Shown piece after piece: positions 7,938 through 15,668 of a stretch of DNA of 28,155 nucleotides (the first letter of the stretch is position 1; each line of letters begins with the position of its first letter). The stretch spans positions 1 through 28,155 of the forward strand of contig CAYSZU010000010.1 in NCBI GenBank assembly GCA_964435635.1. The letters run 5' to 3'. The notes below the pieces were generated by a model. It was not told the origin of the DNA, did not search any database, and was given only the letters and a program-made list of their open reading frames with translations. A program made the position numbers and the translations under genes. Source of the DNA: DAOOOU01 sp964435635 (lineage in GTDB: Bacteria > Bacillota_I > Bacilli_A > RF39 > UBA660).

Positions 7938-8197
7938 TTGTTCACATCCTCTAGTTTTTTAATAATATCTGCTTTGCTTTTCTCCCCAATTATTCTAAAT
8001 AGTTCTTGATCGTTATTATCAAAAAAGATTAAAACTGGTAATATCTTACCAATTTGATAGAAAGCAACCTTTTCTTCGTCTAAATCAAAGTCAAGATTTT
8101 CCCAAACTAAATTATATGTTTTTTCTATATCGTTGAAGATTGGTTCCATAATTAAACAGGAAGGACACCACATCGAACTAACTTTAATTGCTTTCAT
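7934..8197 (-). CDS. Small thioredoxin-like protein (WCPSC)
   Basis: An 87-residue thioredoxin fold without a signal peptide, so cytosolic. The active site is WCPSC (Cys11, Cys14) and the cis-Pro loop is LPV (Pro54). It is shorter than classic thioredoxin (about 105 residues) because the first strand and helix are missing. CPSC is not the CGPC of housekeeping thioredoxin, so a dedicated partner is likely. The best candidate is the CcdA-type membrane domain encoded by the overlapping next gene, which would take electrons from this protein. Ribosome binding site AAGGAAGGTG precedes the ATG, and a good promoter lies at 8235-8263. Confidence 0.85.
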   Translation of the reverse strand: MKAIKVSSMWCPSCLIMEPIFNDIEKTYNLVWENLDFDLDEEKVAFYQIGKILPVLIFFDNNDQELFRIIGEKSKADIIKKLEDVNK

Positions 8198-8234
8198 CTT
8201 TTCACCTTCCTTAGTAATAATTAATAACTTAATA

Positions 8235-8263
8235 ATTATATCTAATAAAGCGTTAAATGTAAA
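8235..8263 (-). promoter_or_regulatory. Promoter of thiol-relay operon
   Basis: Read on the minus strand: TTTACA (8263-8258), a 17-base spacer and TATAAT (8240-8235), 37 bases from the start codon at 8197. The -10 is perfect and the -35 matches 5 of 6. Confidence 0.7.
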
Positions 8264-8282
8264 ACTTAGATTATTAATTATT

Positions 8283-8312
8283 AAAAAAACATTATTTTAC
8301 TAATGTTTTTTT
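8283..8312 (-). terminator. Terminator overlapping the DUF308-like stop codon
   Basis: Twelve-base arms AAAAAAACATTA and TAATGTTTTTTT pair perfectly across a 6-base loop. The stop codon (8292-8294) is inside the stem. A- and T-tracts flank both sides, but the gene order only needs it on the minus strand. Confidence 0.75.
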
Positions 8313-8921
8313 CTTCTTAACTTTTTCTTTTTTTTCTTTTTTAATTTTTTCCGGAATTATTAAGGTTGTATCGCCTTCTTGTGGTGTTACAGTTTGGCGA
8401 TGCGTACTATAAAAGATAAAACCTAATATATCTAGTCCAGAATATAACATAATAATTAACCCAATTGTTTTAACTAATAGATTAGGAACTAACATAACGT
8501 ATAAACCAAGCATTATTAATAAGATGGCTAGAATAAAAATTGTTAAACCTTTCTGCTTTTTAAGACTCATTTTAATTGCAAAGATTAAACGGTTAACACC
8601 ACTATATAATATCCAGGCTCCAAGAATAAATTTAATAGCAGTTGTAATAATATTAGCAAAAAAGATAAAAACAATTCCTAGCGCTAGTAAAACTAAGGCA
8701 AAATATAAATAACCTGGTGGTTTAGGAAAATCATTTTTTGCTAAACGCCAGTAAATTAATATCTTCACAAAACTAATCATAACTAGGATGCCGCCGGCAA
8801 TATAAGAAATAAATGAAACAACGGCATCTGGTTTAGTAAATAAGATTGCTCCTAATAAAAAGAAAATAATTGAACTAATTAATGAACTCGAAGATGAATA
8901 TGATTTGATTCCTAGTTTCAT
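8292..8921 (-). CDS. DUF308/HdeD-like multi-pass membrane protein
   Basis: The 209-residue product has about six hydrophobic helices in three pairs, with the LLGAILFTKPDAVVSFISY and GGILVMISFVKI patterns seen in the DUF308/HdeD family, then a charged tail rich in Lys and Glu (about 180-209) expected in the cytosol. HdeD of enterobacteria is linked to acid resistance; for the Bacillota members the function is not settled, so none is assigned. Family placement rests on helix pattern and repeats, not on catalytic residues. It has its own promoter at 8945-8973 and its own terminator. Confidence 0.7.
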   Translation of the reverse strand: MKLGIKSYSSSSSLISSIIFFLLGAILFTKPDAVVSFISYIAGGILVMISFVKILIYWRLAKNDFPKPPGYLYFALVLLALGIVFIFFANIITTAIKFILGAWILYSGVNRLIFAIKMSLKKQKGLTIFILAILLIMLGLYVMLVPNLLVKTIGLIIMLYSGLDILGFIFYSTHRQTVTPQEGDTTLIIPEKIKKEKKEKVKKKKTLVK

Positions 8922-8944
8922 ATTTAAACCTCTTTTCTAGTCTT

Positions 8945-8973
8945 ATTATACACCATTAAGAAGGCATTGCCAA
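8945..8973 (-). promoter_or_regulatory. Promoter of DUF308-like gene
   Basis: On the minus strand: TTGGCA (8973-8968), a 17-base spacer and TATAAT (8950-8945), 23 bases upstream of the start. It is divergent from the promoter at 8987-9015, with 13 bases between the two -35 elements. Confidence 0.7.
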
Positions 8974-8986
8974 ATAGAAAATATTT

Positions 8987-9015
8987 TTGCTAATAGAATA
9001 ATTAAATGTTATAAT
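8987..9015 (+). promoter_or_regulatory. Promoter of the 9044 operon
   Basis: TTGCTA (8987-8992), a 17-base spacer and TATAAT (9010-9015) precede the start codon at 9044 by 28 bases. Perfect -10, 4 of 6 at -35. Confidence 0.65.
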
Positions 9016-9043
9016 AAGTATATATAATATGGGGAGGCTAAGG

Positions 9044-10888
9044 ATGCTGAATTTAGAAAAAACATTAGCAATTTTAAGCAAATACGGTTATAGTTCAACA
9101 ACCCTTCACCCGTATGCTTATCAAAATAAAAATACTATTGGGATTTGTTATTCTTTTGTTGATCAAAAATATGGGATGTTAGAAAGAATTGCCGTTTTTA
9201 ATTCAGAAAATATGCTTGAAGAATTTATCAAAAAGTTTCAATGGTACAAAGTTAATGGTAATAACAATAATGTTACGATGAGTCTTACCGATTATGAAAG
9301 TGAAAACCCGCAAATTATTTATCATCGCAATAATCGTATTATGGCTGAAGATGAAATGTTTGATTTAAAGAAATATGATGAGTTAATCAAACGCCAAAAA
9401 CAATCAACTGAAACTAATAAATATTTGCGAGTAGTTGAAGATATTTTAAATTTATATGATGAAAAAAAAGCTGTTTATGATCATTCATTTGCTAAAGCAA
9501 ATGAATTACAACAAACGATTAGACATAAATATAGTGAGCTTCAAGGGTTAGTAGATAAATATAATAAAAAAGAGCATGATTATGATTTTTTAGAAAAATC
9601 ATTACCAATATATCATCGTTTAGTAAACTTAGAAAATGAAAATGCTATTAAAACTAAATTTAGTCAATACCAAATAAATATTCCTGAAGTGAAAGCTGCT
9701 AACGAATTAATCCTGGCGGCGGCAAAATTATTAGAAGATTTGGAAACTGATGAAAACTATTTTGAACTATTACCACTTGAATTTAGCTTACAGCAAGAAC
9801 TTGATTTATTAATAAAAAAGATAGACTGGTTAGAAACAATCATGGCGAAGAAAAAAAGCTTTTTCCGGGGAGTAGTTAACTTGCGCCGCCAGTTCAAAAA
9901 AATTGAGCAGGCCGCATTACAGCCTAGCTTTAATAAAACAATTGTATCCGAATTAAAAAAAGCTTTAGCTAAAAAATATGATGCTTTAAAAGAAGTTTCA
10001 TATTTAAATTATGGATCATATTTATTATCAGTCCAAAATTTTGAAGAAAATGATTTTGATGAACTTGCTCAAAATTTTAAAAAAGCAGAAACTCTGCCAG
10101 TGGTTGAACCGGATAAAGATTTATCTTATGATGAGGTCCTAATTGATCTAGCAAAGCAATATGAGAACTTAACCCAAAAAGAAAAAAACGCTTTAGATTT
10201 AGTTAATACTGATTATTATAAGTTAATTAAAATAATTGTTAGTATTAAAGACTATGCTTCTTTATCAATTGATGATCTTTTGAGTTTTTTAAATATTACT
10301 GATGGTTTTGCAGCTCTTAAAATAAGTTGCTATGATAATATTAAGCTAAGGTTAGAAGATAGTAATGATTCATTAGGTACTAATATTTTAGAAGATATCG
10401 CTTTTAATAGTGCCGAGGATTTTATCGCTTCAATTCTTTTAATTATTGAAACTCTTAAGAAGATTGATTTAAAAATAGTCGGACCAATTAGGGGTTATTT
10501 TGAAACCTTAAAATATGATAATTTGCTTGATGAAGAATTAGTTGTACTAAGTAGTAATGTTAATTCATTAATTAGTGGGGTTAAACAAAAAGAAAATAGA
10601 ATTGTTTTAGTTGAGTTAGAAGTAGATACCCCAGTTTTATATTCGCCAAATGTTTTAATTATTCCGGATGCTGATTCAACAACTAAAATAATTAGTTATC
10701 GTAAAACAACTAACACCGAGCTTATTCTTGATTTATCAAGATATAAAATTAAACGAGCTAATTCATCAACGGTTGTTAGTCGTTATTATTCAGACCTGAC
10801 TAAAAGTGATGGTAAAACAATTGTGAGTAATTTGAACTTAGTTAATAAAAATATATTTGTTGAAGTTGATTTAAAGGAGAAGAAATGA
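9044..10888 (+). CDS. Hypothetical protein, 614 residues, helical/coiled-coil
   Basis: I do not recognise this family. The first 110 residues look like a compact domain with strands and aromatic residues (GICYSF, AVFNS, FQWYKVNG); residues 120-330 are strongly helical with heptad-like Leu/Ile and many Lys/Glu, a likely coiled coil; residues 330-480 are further helices; residues 490-614 return to strand-like segments (IVLVELEVDTPVLY). No signal peptide or membrane helix is seen. The frame also opens at an ATG at 9029, but the ribosome binding site GGGGAGG (9031-9037) lies after it and 6 bases before the ATG at 9044, so I chose 9044. Its stop overlaps the start of a small membrane protein by 4 bases (ATGA), implying coupled translation and perhaps a membrane-tethered complex. 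Confidence 0.65.
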   Translation: MLNLEKTLAILSKYGYSSTTLHPYAYQNKNTIGICYSFVDQKYGMLERIAVFNSENMLEEFIKKFQWYKVNGNNNNVTMSLTDYESENPQIIYHRNNRIMAEDEMFDLKKYDELIKRQKQSTETNKYLRVVEDILNLYDEKKAVYDHSFAKANELQQTIRHKYSELQGLVDKYNKKEHDYDFLEKSLPIYHRLVNLENENAIKTKFSQYQINIPEVKAANELILAAAKLLEDLETDENYFELLPLEFSLQQELDLLIKKIDWLETIMAKKKSFFRGVVNLRRQFKKIEQAALQPSFNKTIVSELKKALAKKYDALKEVSYLNYGSYLLSVQNFEENDFDELAQNFKKAETLPVVEPDKDLSYDEVLIDLAKQYENLTQKEKNALDLVNTDYYKLIKIIVSIKDYASLSIDDLLSFLNITDGFAALKISCYDNIKLRLEDSNDSLGTNILEDIAFNSAEDFIASILLIIETLKKIDLKIVGPIRGYFETLKYDNLLDEELVVLSSNVNSLISGVKQKENRIVLVELEVDTPVLYSPNVLIIPDADSTTKIISYRKTTNTELILDLSRYKIKRANSSTVVSRYYSDLTKSDGKTIVSNLNLVNKNIFVEVDLKEKK

Positions 10889-11175
10889 TGAAAAAATTAA
10901 AGTTAGCTGTAACGAGGATTGTTACAATTATTAAAAGCAAAGATAAAGAATCAATTAAAAAGTTAGCAATTGATTTCCTAGTAATTATTATTATTGTTAT
11001 TTTAATAAAAGTTCCGATTATTTTTATCCGTGATTTTGGAGTCGATTTTTTAATCGCCTTAGATAATTATAATGAAGAAATGTTAAATAATTATTATTTA
11101 GGTTGGAATATCGTTTATTATTTAATAGTATTAATTACTATTATTAAATCTATTACGAAGAAATATGGAAATTAA
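10885..11175 (+). CDS. Small two-helix membrane protein
   Basis: The 96-residue product has a basic N-terminal part (about 1-27), a first membrane helix (about 28-48, Ile-rich), an exposed acidic loop (about 50-70) and a second helix (about 72-90), ending in Lys. I do not recognise the family. The basic ends predict both termini in the cytosol. It starts at ATG 10885, which overlaps the upstream stop; an equally placed ATG at 10888 follows, and AAGGAG at 10874-10879 serves either. Translational coupling with the 614-residue protein is the best clue to its role: it may be the membrane anchor of that protein (inference). Confidence 0.6.
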   Translation: MMKKLKLAVTRIVTIIKSKDKESIKKLAIDFLVIIIIVILIKVPIIFIRDFGVDFLIALDNYNEEMLNNYYLGWNIVYYLIVLITIIKSITKKYGN

Positions 11176-11198
11176 ATAAAAAAGATAAAAAAAATATG

Positions 11199-11218
11199 CC
11201 ACGCTCTAAAATCCGTGG
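11199..11218 (+). promoter_or_regulatory. Inverted repeat overlapping transporter promoter
   Basis: CCACG (11199-11203) and CGTGG (11214-11218) form an inverted repeat with a 10-base spacer. TATAAT follows directly at 11219-11224, and a weak -35 (ATGCCA, 11196-11201) overlaps the left arm at correct 17-base spacing. The repeat therefore fills the spacer of a likely promoter, the usual position of a repressor operator. It could instead fold as a weak terminator of the 9044 operon, since T-rich sequence follows. Confidence 0.45.
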
Positions 11219-11246
11219 TATAATTTTTAATATGGAGGTTAAGAAA

Positions 11247-12671
11247 ATGAAGAAATTTTTTGTTAAGAACGAATTAATTAAAATAATTGGTATTACAATT
11301 GTTTTAATGGCAATCTTGTCTTGGATTATTCCAACGGGGTATTATTCCGAAGGAGAATTGATTAGTAATGGACTAGCTAGAGTGGGGATTGAAACTTTCT
11401 TTAATGCCGGCTTTACAGGGTTCTCATATTATTCATTTCAAATTCTATTCTTATTAATTCTTGGTGGTTTTTATGGTCTATTATCAATAGTACCAGGCTA
11501 CCGTAAATTAGTAAGTACATTAGCGAAAGGATTAAAAGGTAATAAACTTAAAACAAAACTAGCAGTTGTCGGAATGGGTTTATTTTTTGCCGCTTTTACG
11601 TCATTAAGTAATGATATTCTACCAGTTTTAACATTTGTTCCTTTTGTTATTTCTATTTTGCTAAAAGCTAATCAAGATAAACTTACAGCTTTTAGTGTAA
11701 CGTTTGGTTCAATTCTTGTTGGGTTACTAGGAGCAACTTATAGTCATTTTACTTTTGATTATATTAACTCATATATGGGAACTGAATTATTAACTGGAAT
11801 GGGTTATAAAGCTTTAATCTTTGGGGTAGCTTTTGCAACCTTAATGCTAATTACGACAATGCATATGAATAAAGATAAAAAAGAAAAGAATAATGAAAAT
11901 GAAGATCTTTATGTAATTGAAGATTTAGGGAAAAAAGAAAAAACTAAGATATGGCCAATTGCTGTAGTCTTAGGAGTCCTTCTGATATTTTCAGTTATTG
12001 GCTATATTAATTGGAATACTAACTTTAAGATTACAATCTTTACTAATTTTTATACTTGGATACAAGACTTTAGAATTGGTAAGTATGCGATTTTAGTTTA
12101 TCTTCTTGGTTTAACTAGTCTTAGTCATCCGCTTGGTGAATTACAACTGATATCAATGGGAATTGCTCTTTTATTAGGGGGCGGAATAATATCAGCGATA
12201 TATCGCATTAAGTTTGATGAATGTTTAGATGCCTTTGCAAGTGGAATTAAAAAGATTTTAAAACCAACTTTATTATATTTTCTAGCAATTATTGTATTTG
12301 TTATTTCTTATCAAATATATTTAGTTCCTACTATTGCCGAAACAATTTTAGGTTGGTCTACTAGTTTTAATCCGTTCTTATTAGCTATTGTTGGTATTAT
12401 TGCCGCAGCAATGAATGTTGATCATGGTTTTACTGCTTATACTTTAGGCGCAATGCTAGCAGCCCGTTATGCTACGGCAACAACGGCGGCAATGCTTGTT
12501 ATGAATACAACATACGGTTTAACTCAATTTATCGCTCCGAGTGGTGTGTTGTTATTCTTTGGGTTATGTTATTTAAATATTTCTTATAAATCATATTTTA
12601 AATTTATTTGGAAATTCTTACTTAGTATGACTTTAATATTGTTACTAGTTTATGCAATGATATCATTTTAA
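11247..12671 (+). CDS. Multi-pass transporter, YfcC/DcuC-like
   Basis: The 474-residue product has about twelve hydrophobic helices and a charged cytosolic loop near the middle (about 210-235, Lys/Glu/Asn-rich). The start WIIPTGYY after the first helix matches the WIIPAG-x-Y signature of YfcC and related C4-dicarboxylate or amino-acid carriers of the ion-transporter superfamily. The paired half-repeats, with polar SLSNDILPVLTF and MNVDHGFTAYTLG segments, would fit helical hairpin substrate sites. The substrate cannot be read. The frame also opens at 11196, but the ribosome binding site GGAGG (11234-11238) and the normal membrane-protein start MKKFF support ATG 11247, and the upstream extension would contain the promoter. 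Single gene, ended by the hairpin at 12670. Confidence 0.6.
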   Translation: MKKFFVKNELIKIIGITIVLMAILSWIIPTGYYSEGELISNGLARVGIETFFNAGFTGFSYYSFQILFLLILGGFYGLLSIVPGYRKLVSTLAKGLKGNKLKTKLAVVGMGLFFAAFTSLSNDILPVLTFVPFVISILLKANQDKLTAFSVTFGSILVGLLGATYSHFTFDYINSYMGTELLTGMGYKALIFGVAFATLMLITTMHMNKDKKEKNNENEDLYVIEDLGKKEKTKIWPIAVVLGVLLIFSVIGYINWNTNFKITIFTNFYTWIQDFRIGKYAILVYLLGLTSLSHPLGELQLISMGIALLLGGGIISAIYRIKFDECLDAFASGIKKILKPTLLYFLAIIVFVISYQIYLVPTIAETILGWSTSFNPFLLAIVGIIAAAMNVDHGFTAYTLGAMLAARYATATTAAMLVMNTTYGLTQFIAPSGVLLFFGLCYLNISYKSYFKFIWKFLLSMTLILLLVYAMISF

Positions 12672-12691
12672 GAAGCTTATGCTTCTTTTTT
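12670..12691 (+). terminator. Intrinsic terminator after transporter
   Basis: Stem AAGAAGC pairs with GCTTCTT across TTAT and continues into T residues; the left arm overlaps the stop codon. Confidence 0.8.
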
Positions 12692-12760
12692 GATGGGGAT
12701 ATTTATTTTTTACTTAAAATATGATATTATAAAGCAAGAAATAGGTATCAAGGAGGACAT

Positions 12761-14164
12761 ATGAAAATATATAATACCCTAACTAAAAAAGTTGAAGAAT
12801 TTATTCCGATTAAACCCGGGGAAGTTAAGATGTATACTTGTGGGCCAACTGTTTATCATTATTCTCACTTAGGTAATATGCGGACATATATTGCCGAAGA
12901 TATCTTTGAAAAGGTGTTTAAGTATTTAGGCTATCAAGTGAAAAGAGTTATGAATATTACTGATGTTGGTCACTTAGAAAGTGATGGTGATACCGGTGAA
13001 GATAAAATGGCAATTGCGATTCAGCGGGAAAAAAAATCATCAAAAGAAATAGCCGAGTATTATACAAAAGCTTTTTTTGAAGATTGTGAATTAGTAAATG
13101 TTAATAAACCTGATGTTATTATTCCTGCCACTGCATGTATTGACTCATATATCAAAATGATTACTACTTTAATGGAAAAAGACATTGCTTATTTAAGTGA
13201 AGGAAATATTTATTTTGATACCTCTAAATTTGCTAATTATTATGAACTATCTGGGCGTCGAGCTGAAGATTTATTGATTGCAGTCCGTGAAGGAATTGAA
13301 GAAGATCGTCAAAAAAGAAATCCGTTTGATTTTGGCTTGTGGTTTACTAACTCAAAATTTGATAACCAAGAATTAAAATGGCCTTCGCCTTGGGGTGATG
13401 GCTATCCGGGTTGGCATATAGAGTGTTCAGCGATAGCGATTGATAATTTAGGTGATAGCTTAGATATTCATTTTGGGGCGGAGGATGCAGTTTTTCCCCA
13501 CCACTCAAACGAAATTGCGCAGAGCGAGGCTTACCTTGGCCACAAGTGGTGTAATTACTGGGTTCATTTATCATTCTTAAATACTAACAATATAAAGATG
13601 AGTAAGTCAAAAGGGGATACAATAAGGATTAAAACATTAGTTGAAAAAGGCTATGATCCTTTGAGTTATCGTTACTTTGTTCTAAACACTTACTATCATC
13701 GCCAAGTTAATTTTACTTTTGAATCGCTAGATATGGCGCAGCAAGCTTATTTTAAGTTAAAAAGTAAAATCCAAGAACTTAATAGTGATGGTGATTTTGA
13801 TCAATTAAGTTTTAATACTTATAATAATGATTTTATTAAAGAAATAAGTAATGATTTAAATACAGCTAATGCTATGAGTTTAGTCCATCAATTATTAAAA
13901 GATAAACAAGTTAACGGAACAACAAAGTTAAAATTAATTGCTAGTTGGGATGAAGTACTGTCACTAGACTTACTTCAAGTTAAAACAAAAGAAATGACAG
14001 TAAATCCCGAATATATTGAAGAGATGATTGCCAAAAGAAATAAGGCGAAAATAGATAAAGACTATTCTTTAGCTGATCAAATTAGACAAGAGTTACTAGG
14101 GCATAATATTGAATTAGAAGATACCCGAGAAGGAACAACGTATAAGGTAGGTGTTAGTAAATGA
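12761..14164 (+). CDS. cysS: Cysteinyl-tRNA synthetase
   Basis: Charges tRNA-Cys with cysteine using ATP in the cytosol. Class I signatures: HLGN (36-39, HIGH variant) and KMSKS (279-283). The zinc and cysteine site is built from Cys27 in TCGPTVY, the Cys of GWHIECSAIA, and the FPHHSNEIAQSEA segment, all present. The length of 467 residues is normal for the family. Ribosome binding site AAGGAGG precedes the ATG. The 69-base leader is too short to hold a T-box, so this cysS does not appear to be controlled by uncharged tRNA. It overlaps the metalloprotease gene by 4 bases. In Bacillus cysS is next to mrnC, whereas here mrnC is 11 kb downstream. Confidence 0.97.
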   Translation: MKIYNTLTKKVEEFIPIKPGEVKMYTCGPTVYHYSHLGNMRTYIAEDIFEKVFKYLGYQVKRVMNITDVGHLESDGDTGEDKMAIAIQREKKSSKEIAEYYTKAFFEDCELVNVNKPDVIIPATACIDSYIKMITTLMEKDIAYLSEGNIYFDTSKFANYYELSGRRAEDLLIAVREGIEEDRQKRNPFDFGLWFTNSKFDNQELKWPSPWGDGYPGWHIECSAIAIDNLGDSLDIHFGAEDAVFPHHSNEIAQSEAYLGHKWCNYWVHLSFLNTNNIKMSKSKGDTIRIKTLVEKGYDPLSYRYFVLNTYYHRQVNFTFESLDMAQQAYFKLKSKIQELNSDGDFDQLSFNTYNNDFIKEISNDLNTANAMSLVHQLLKDKQVNGTTKLKLIASWDEVLSLDLLQVKTKEMTVNPEYIEEMIAKRNKAKIDKDYSLADQIRQELLGHNIELEDTREGTTYKVGVSK

Positions 14165-14829
14165 GCGATATTATATTAATAATTGCTATCTTAGCAATTC
14201 CTGGTTTAGCCCAATTAGTTCTTACTTTAAATTATCGTAAATATAGTAGTATCGAAAATAATCGCCAGATTAGTGGCTTTGAAGTGGCAAGAGCAATTCT
14301 TGATCGGAATGGTTTAAATAATATTCATGTGGTTGAAACAACCGGTAATTTATCAGATCATTATGATTCATCAAGAAAAGTTGTTCGCTTATCAAAAGAC
14401 ATTTTTAATGGCAATACGATTGCCGCAGCAGCAGTTGCAGCTCATGAATGTGGTCATGCGATTCAAGATAAAGAAGGCTATTTCTTTATGCGAATCAGAA
14501 CTTTTATTTTTCCAATTGTTAATGCCGCAACTTCTTTTTCTTATATCTTATTCTTTATTGCGTTAGCAATCCAAGCAGTCAATTTAATGTATCTAGCAAT
14601 TGCTTTAGTTGGGATTGGGTTATTATTTCAAGTAGTTACCTTACCAGTTGAATTTAATGCTAGTAAGGTTGCTAAGGGGCAATTACAACAGCTTAATTTA
14701 ATTAGCGATAGTGAAGTAGCATCTTCATCAAACATGCTATTTGCGGCTGCTTTAACTTACGTGGCTGGTGTTTTAGCAAGTGCTTTAAATATTTTAAGAC
14801 TAGTATTAATGGCTAATCGTCGTCGTTAG
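14161..14829 (+). CDS. YugP-type membrane zinc metallopeptidase
   Basis: A membrane metallopeptidase of the neutral zinc YugP family. Residues 1-20 form the first helix; HECGH (95-99) supplies two zinc His and the catalytic Glu96; a helical pair occupies about 110-160; LPVEFNAS (161-168) carries the probable third ligand Glu164; and a C-terminal helix ends in Arg residues. The length of 222 is close to the usual 225-235. Substrates are not established for the family. It starts within the stop codon region of cysS (ATGA overlap), so both are made from one message, a linkage of unclear meaning. Confidence 0.88.
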   Translation: MSDIILIIAILAIPGLAQLVLTLNYRKYSSIENNRQISGFEVARAILDRNGLNNIHVVETTGNLSDHYDSSRKVVRLSKDIFNGNTIAAAAVAAHECGHAIQDKEGYFFMRIRTFIFPIVNAATSFSYILFFIALAIQAVNLMYLAIALVGIGLLFQVVTLPVEFNASKVAKGQLQQLNLISDSEVASSSNMLFAAALTYVAGVLASALNILRLVLMANRRR

Positions 14830-14858
14830 ATAAAAGGTTTTTATCAGGGGGATTTATT

Positions 14859-15395
14859 ATTGAAAAAGTAAGTAATGCGATTACGCTGCTTGAGTTATTA
14901 AGTACGGGTCGCAAATATATGGTTAGTGAGCTGGCCCAAAAGTTAGAAGTTAGTGAAAGAATGGTTCGGGTTTATAAAGAAGAACTTGATAAGGCCGGGA
15001 TATATGTTGATTCAATAATGGGCCCATACGGTGGTTATGTTCTTAATCAATCTGTTCGGTTACCACTGCGTAAATTTAAGGCCAGTGATCATCAATTACT
15101 TGATAAATATATTAAGCAAGAAAATGATATAAAACTTAAAAACCAGTTGATTATTCTGCAAGATAAAATTAGAGGTATTTATCAAGGAAGTCCGAAAGAA
15201 GAAAAAGAAGGAGAATTAACTAACGAAACGTTAGTTAAGTTTAATATCTTAACAAGAGCTATCAAAGAACAAAGAAAGGTTTTAATAACTTATTATTCAT
15301 ATGATAAGGGAGAAAATGAGGTGAATGTTTATGGGGTTTTTAAAATGGTTAGGTGGAATAGTTGTTTTCTTTTGGCTACTTGGGTTATTATTTAA
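14859..15395 (+). CDS. Truncated HTH/WYL-type regulator, probable pseudogene
   Basis: The protein begins with a DeoR-type winged helix: NAITLLELLSTGRKYMVSELAQ, then a recognition helix around SERMVRVYKEEL and the wing GPYGGYVL. After a linker comes the beginning of a WYL-type effector domain (ILTRAIKEQRKVLITYYSYD), but the frame ends at about 178 residues where full-length relatives have about 300. The first ATG (14919) falls inside the HTH. Ribosome binding site AGGGGGA (14846-14852) points to ATT 14859, a very rare start; a TTG at 14860 is one base out of frame and stops after three codons, as if a base was lost. The 3' part overlaps the next gene's start. It may still bind DNA, but both ends look damaged. 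Confidence 0.6.
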   Translation: MEKVSNAITLLELLSTGRKYMVSELAQKLEVSERMVRVYKEELDKAGIYVDSIMGPYGGYVLNQSVRLPLRKFKASDHQLLDKYIKQENDIKLKNQLIILQDKIRGIYQGSPKEEKEGELTNETLVKFNILTRAIKEQRKVLITYYSYDKGENEVNVYGVFKMVRWNSCFLLATWVII

Positions 15396-15480
15396 ATTCG
15401 GTGGTTCTTTTATCCACATTTTACTTATTATCGCCGCAATAGTTTTTATCCTCGATTGGTTATTTAAGGAAAGAAAATAA
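15331..15480 (+). CDS. lmo0937-type small membrane protein
   Basis: A 49-residue protein. Two hydrophobic helices (about 5-22 and 26-44) flank a short loop, and the GGSFIHILLIIAAIVFIL segment matches the GG-x-IH-LLVIA core of the lmo0937/DUF5670 family of tiny membrane proteins, whose function is unknown. Ribosome binding site GAGGTG (15318-15323) is 7 bases before the ATG. The first 65 bases overlap, in another frame, the truncated regulator at 14859, so this gene was probably joined to the regulator by a deletion that removed the rest of the WYL domain. Confidence 0.75.
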   Translation: MGFLKWLGGIVVFFWLLGLLFKFGGSFIHILLIIAAIVFILDWLFKERK

Positions 15481-15595
15481 AATATTTGTTAAAACAAAAA
15501 ACGAACTAAATCTAATGTTAAATTTGGAGTAATTAATGTGCTATTTCAGGTGCAAAGAGCAGTTAGACAATATAATATAAACGAGGATTAATTCC

Positions 15596-15625
15596 TTGTT
15601 TTAAACTGAGATAAAATGGTATAAT
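15596..15625 (+). promoter_or_regulatory. Candidate uvrB promoter
   Basis: TTGTTT (15596-15601), an 18-base spacer and TATAAT (15620-15625), 43 bases before the TTG start of uvrB. No GAAC-N4-GTTC LexA box is visible around it. Confidence 0.5.
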
Positions 15626-15668
15626 ATATTTATTATATTAGTCAATAAACATGTTATGAGGTGAAGCG

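Noticed and set aside
12692..12760. T-box riboswitch expected ahead of cysS in Bacillota
   Set aside because: Only 69 bases between terminator and start, and no T-box consensus.
15481..15668. LexA/SOS box upstream of uvrB (and of uvrA)
   Set aside because: No GAAC-N4-GTTC type palindrome is visible near either promoter.
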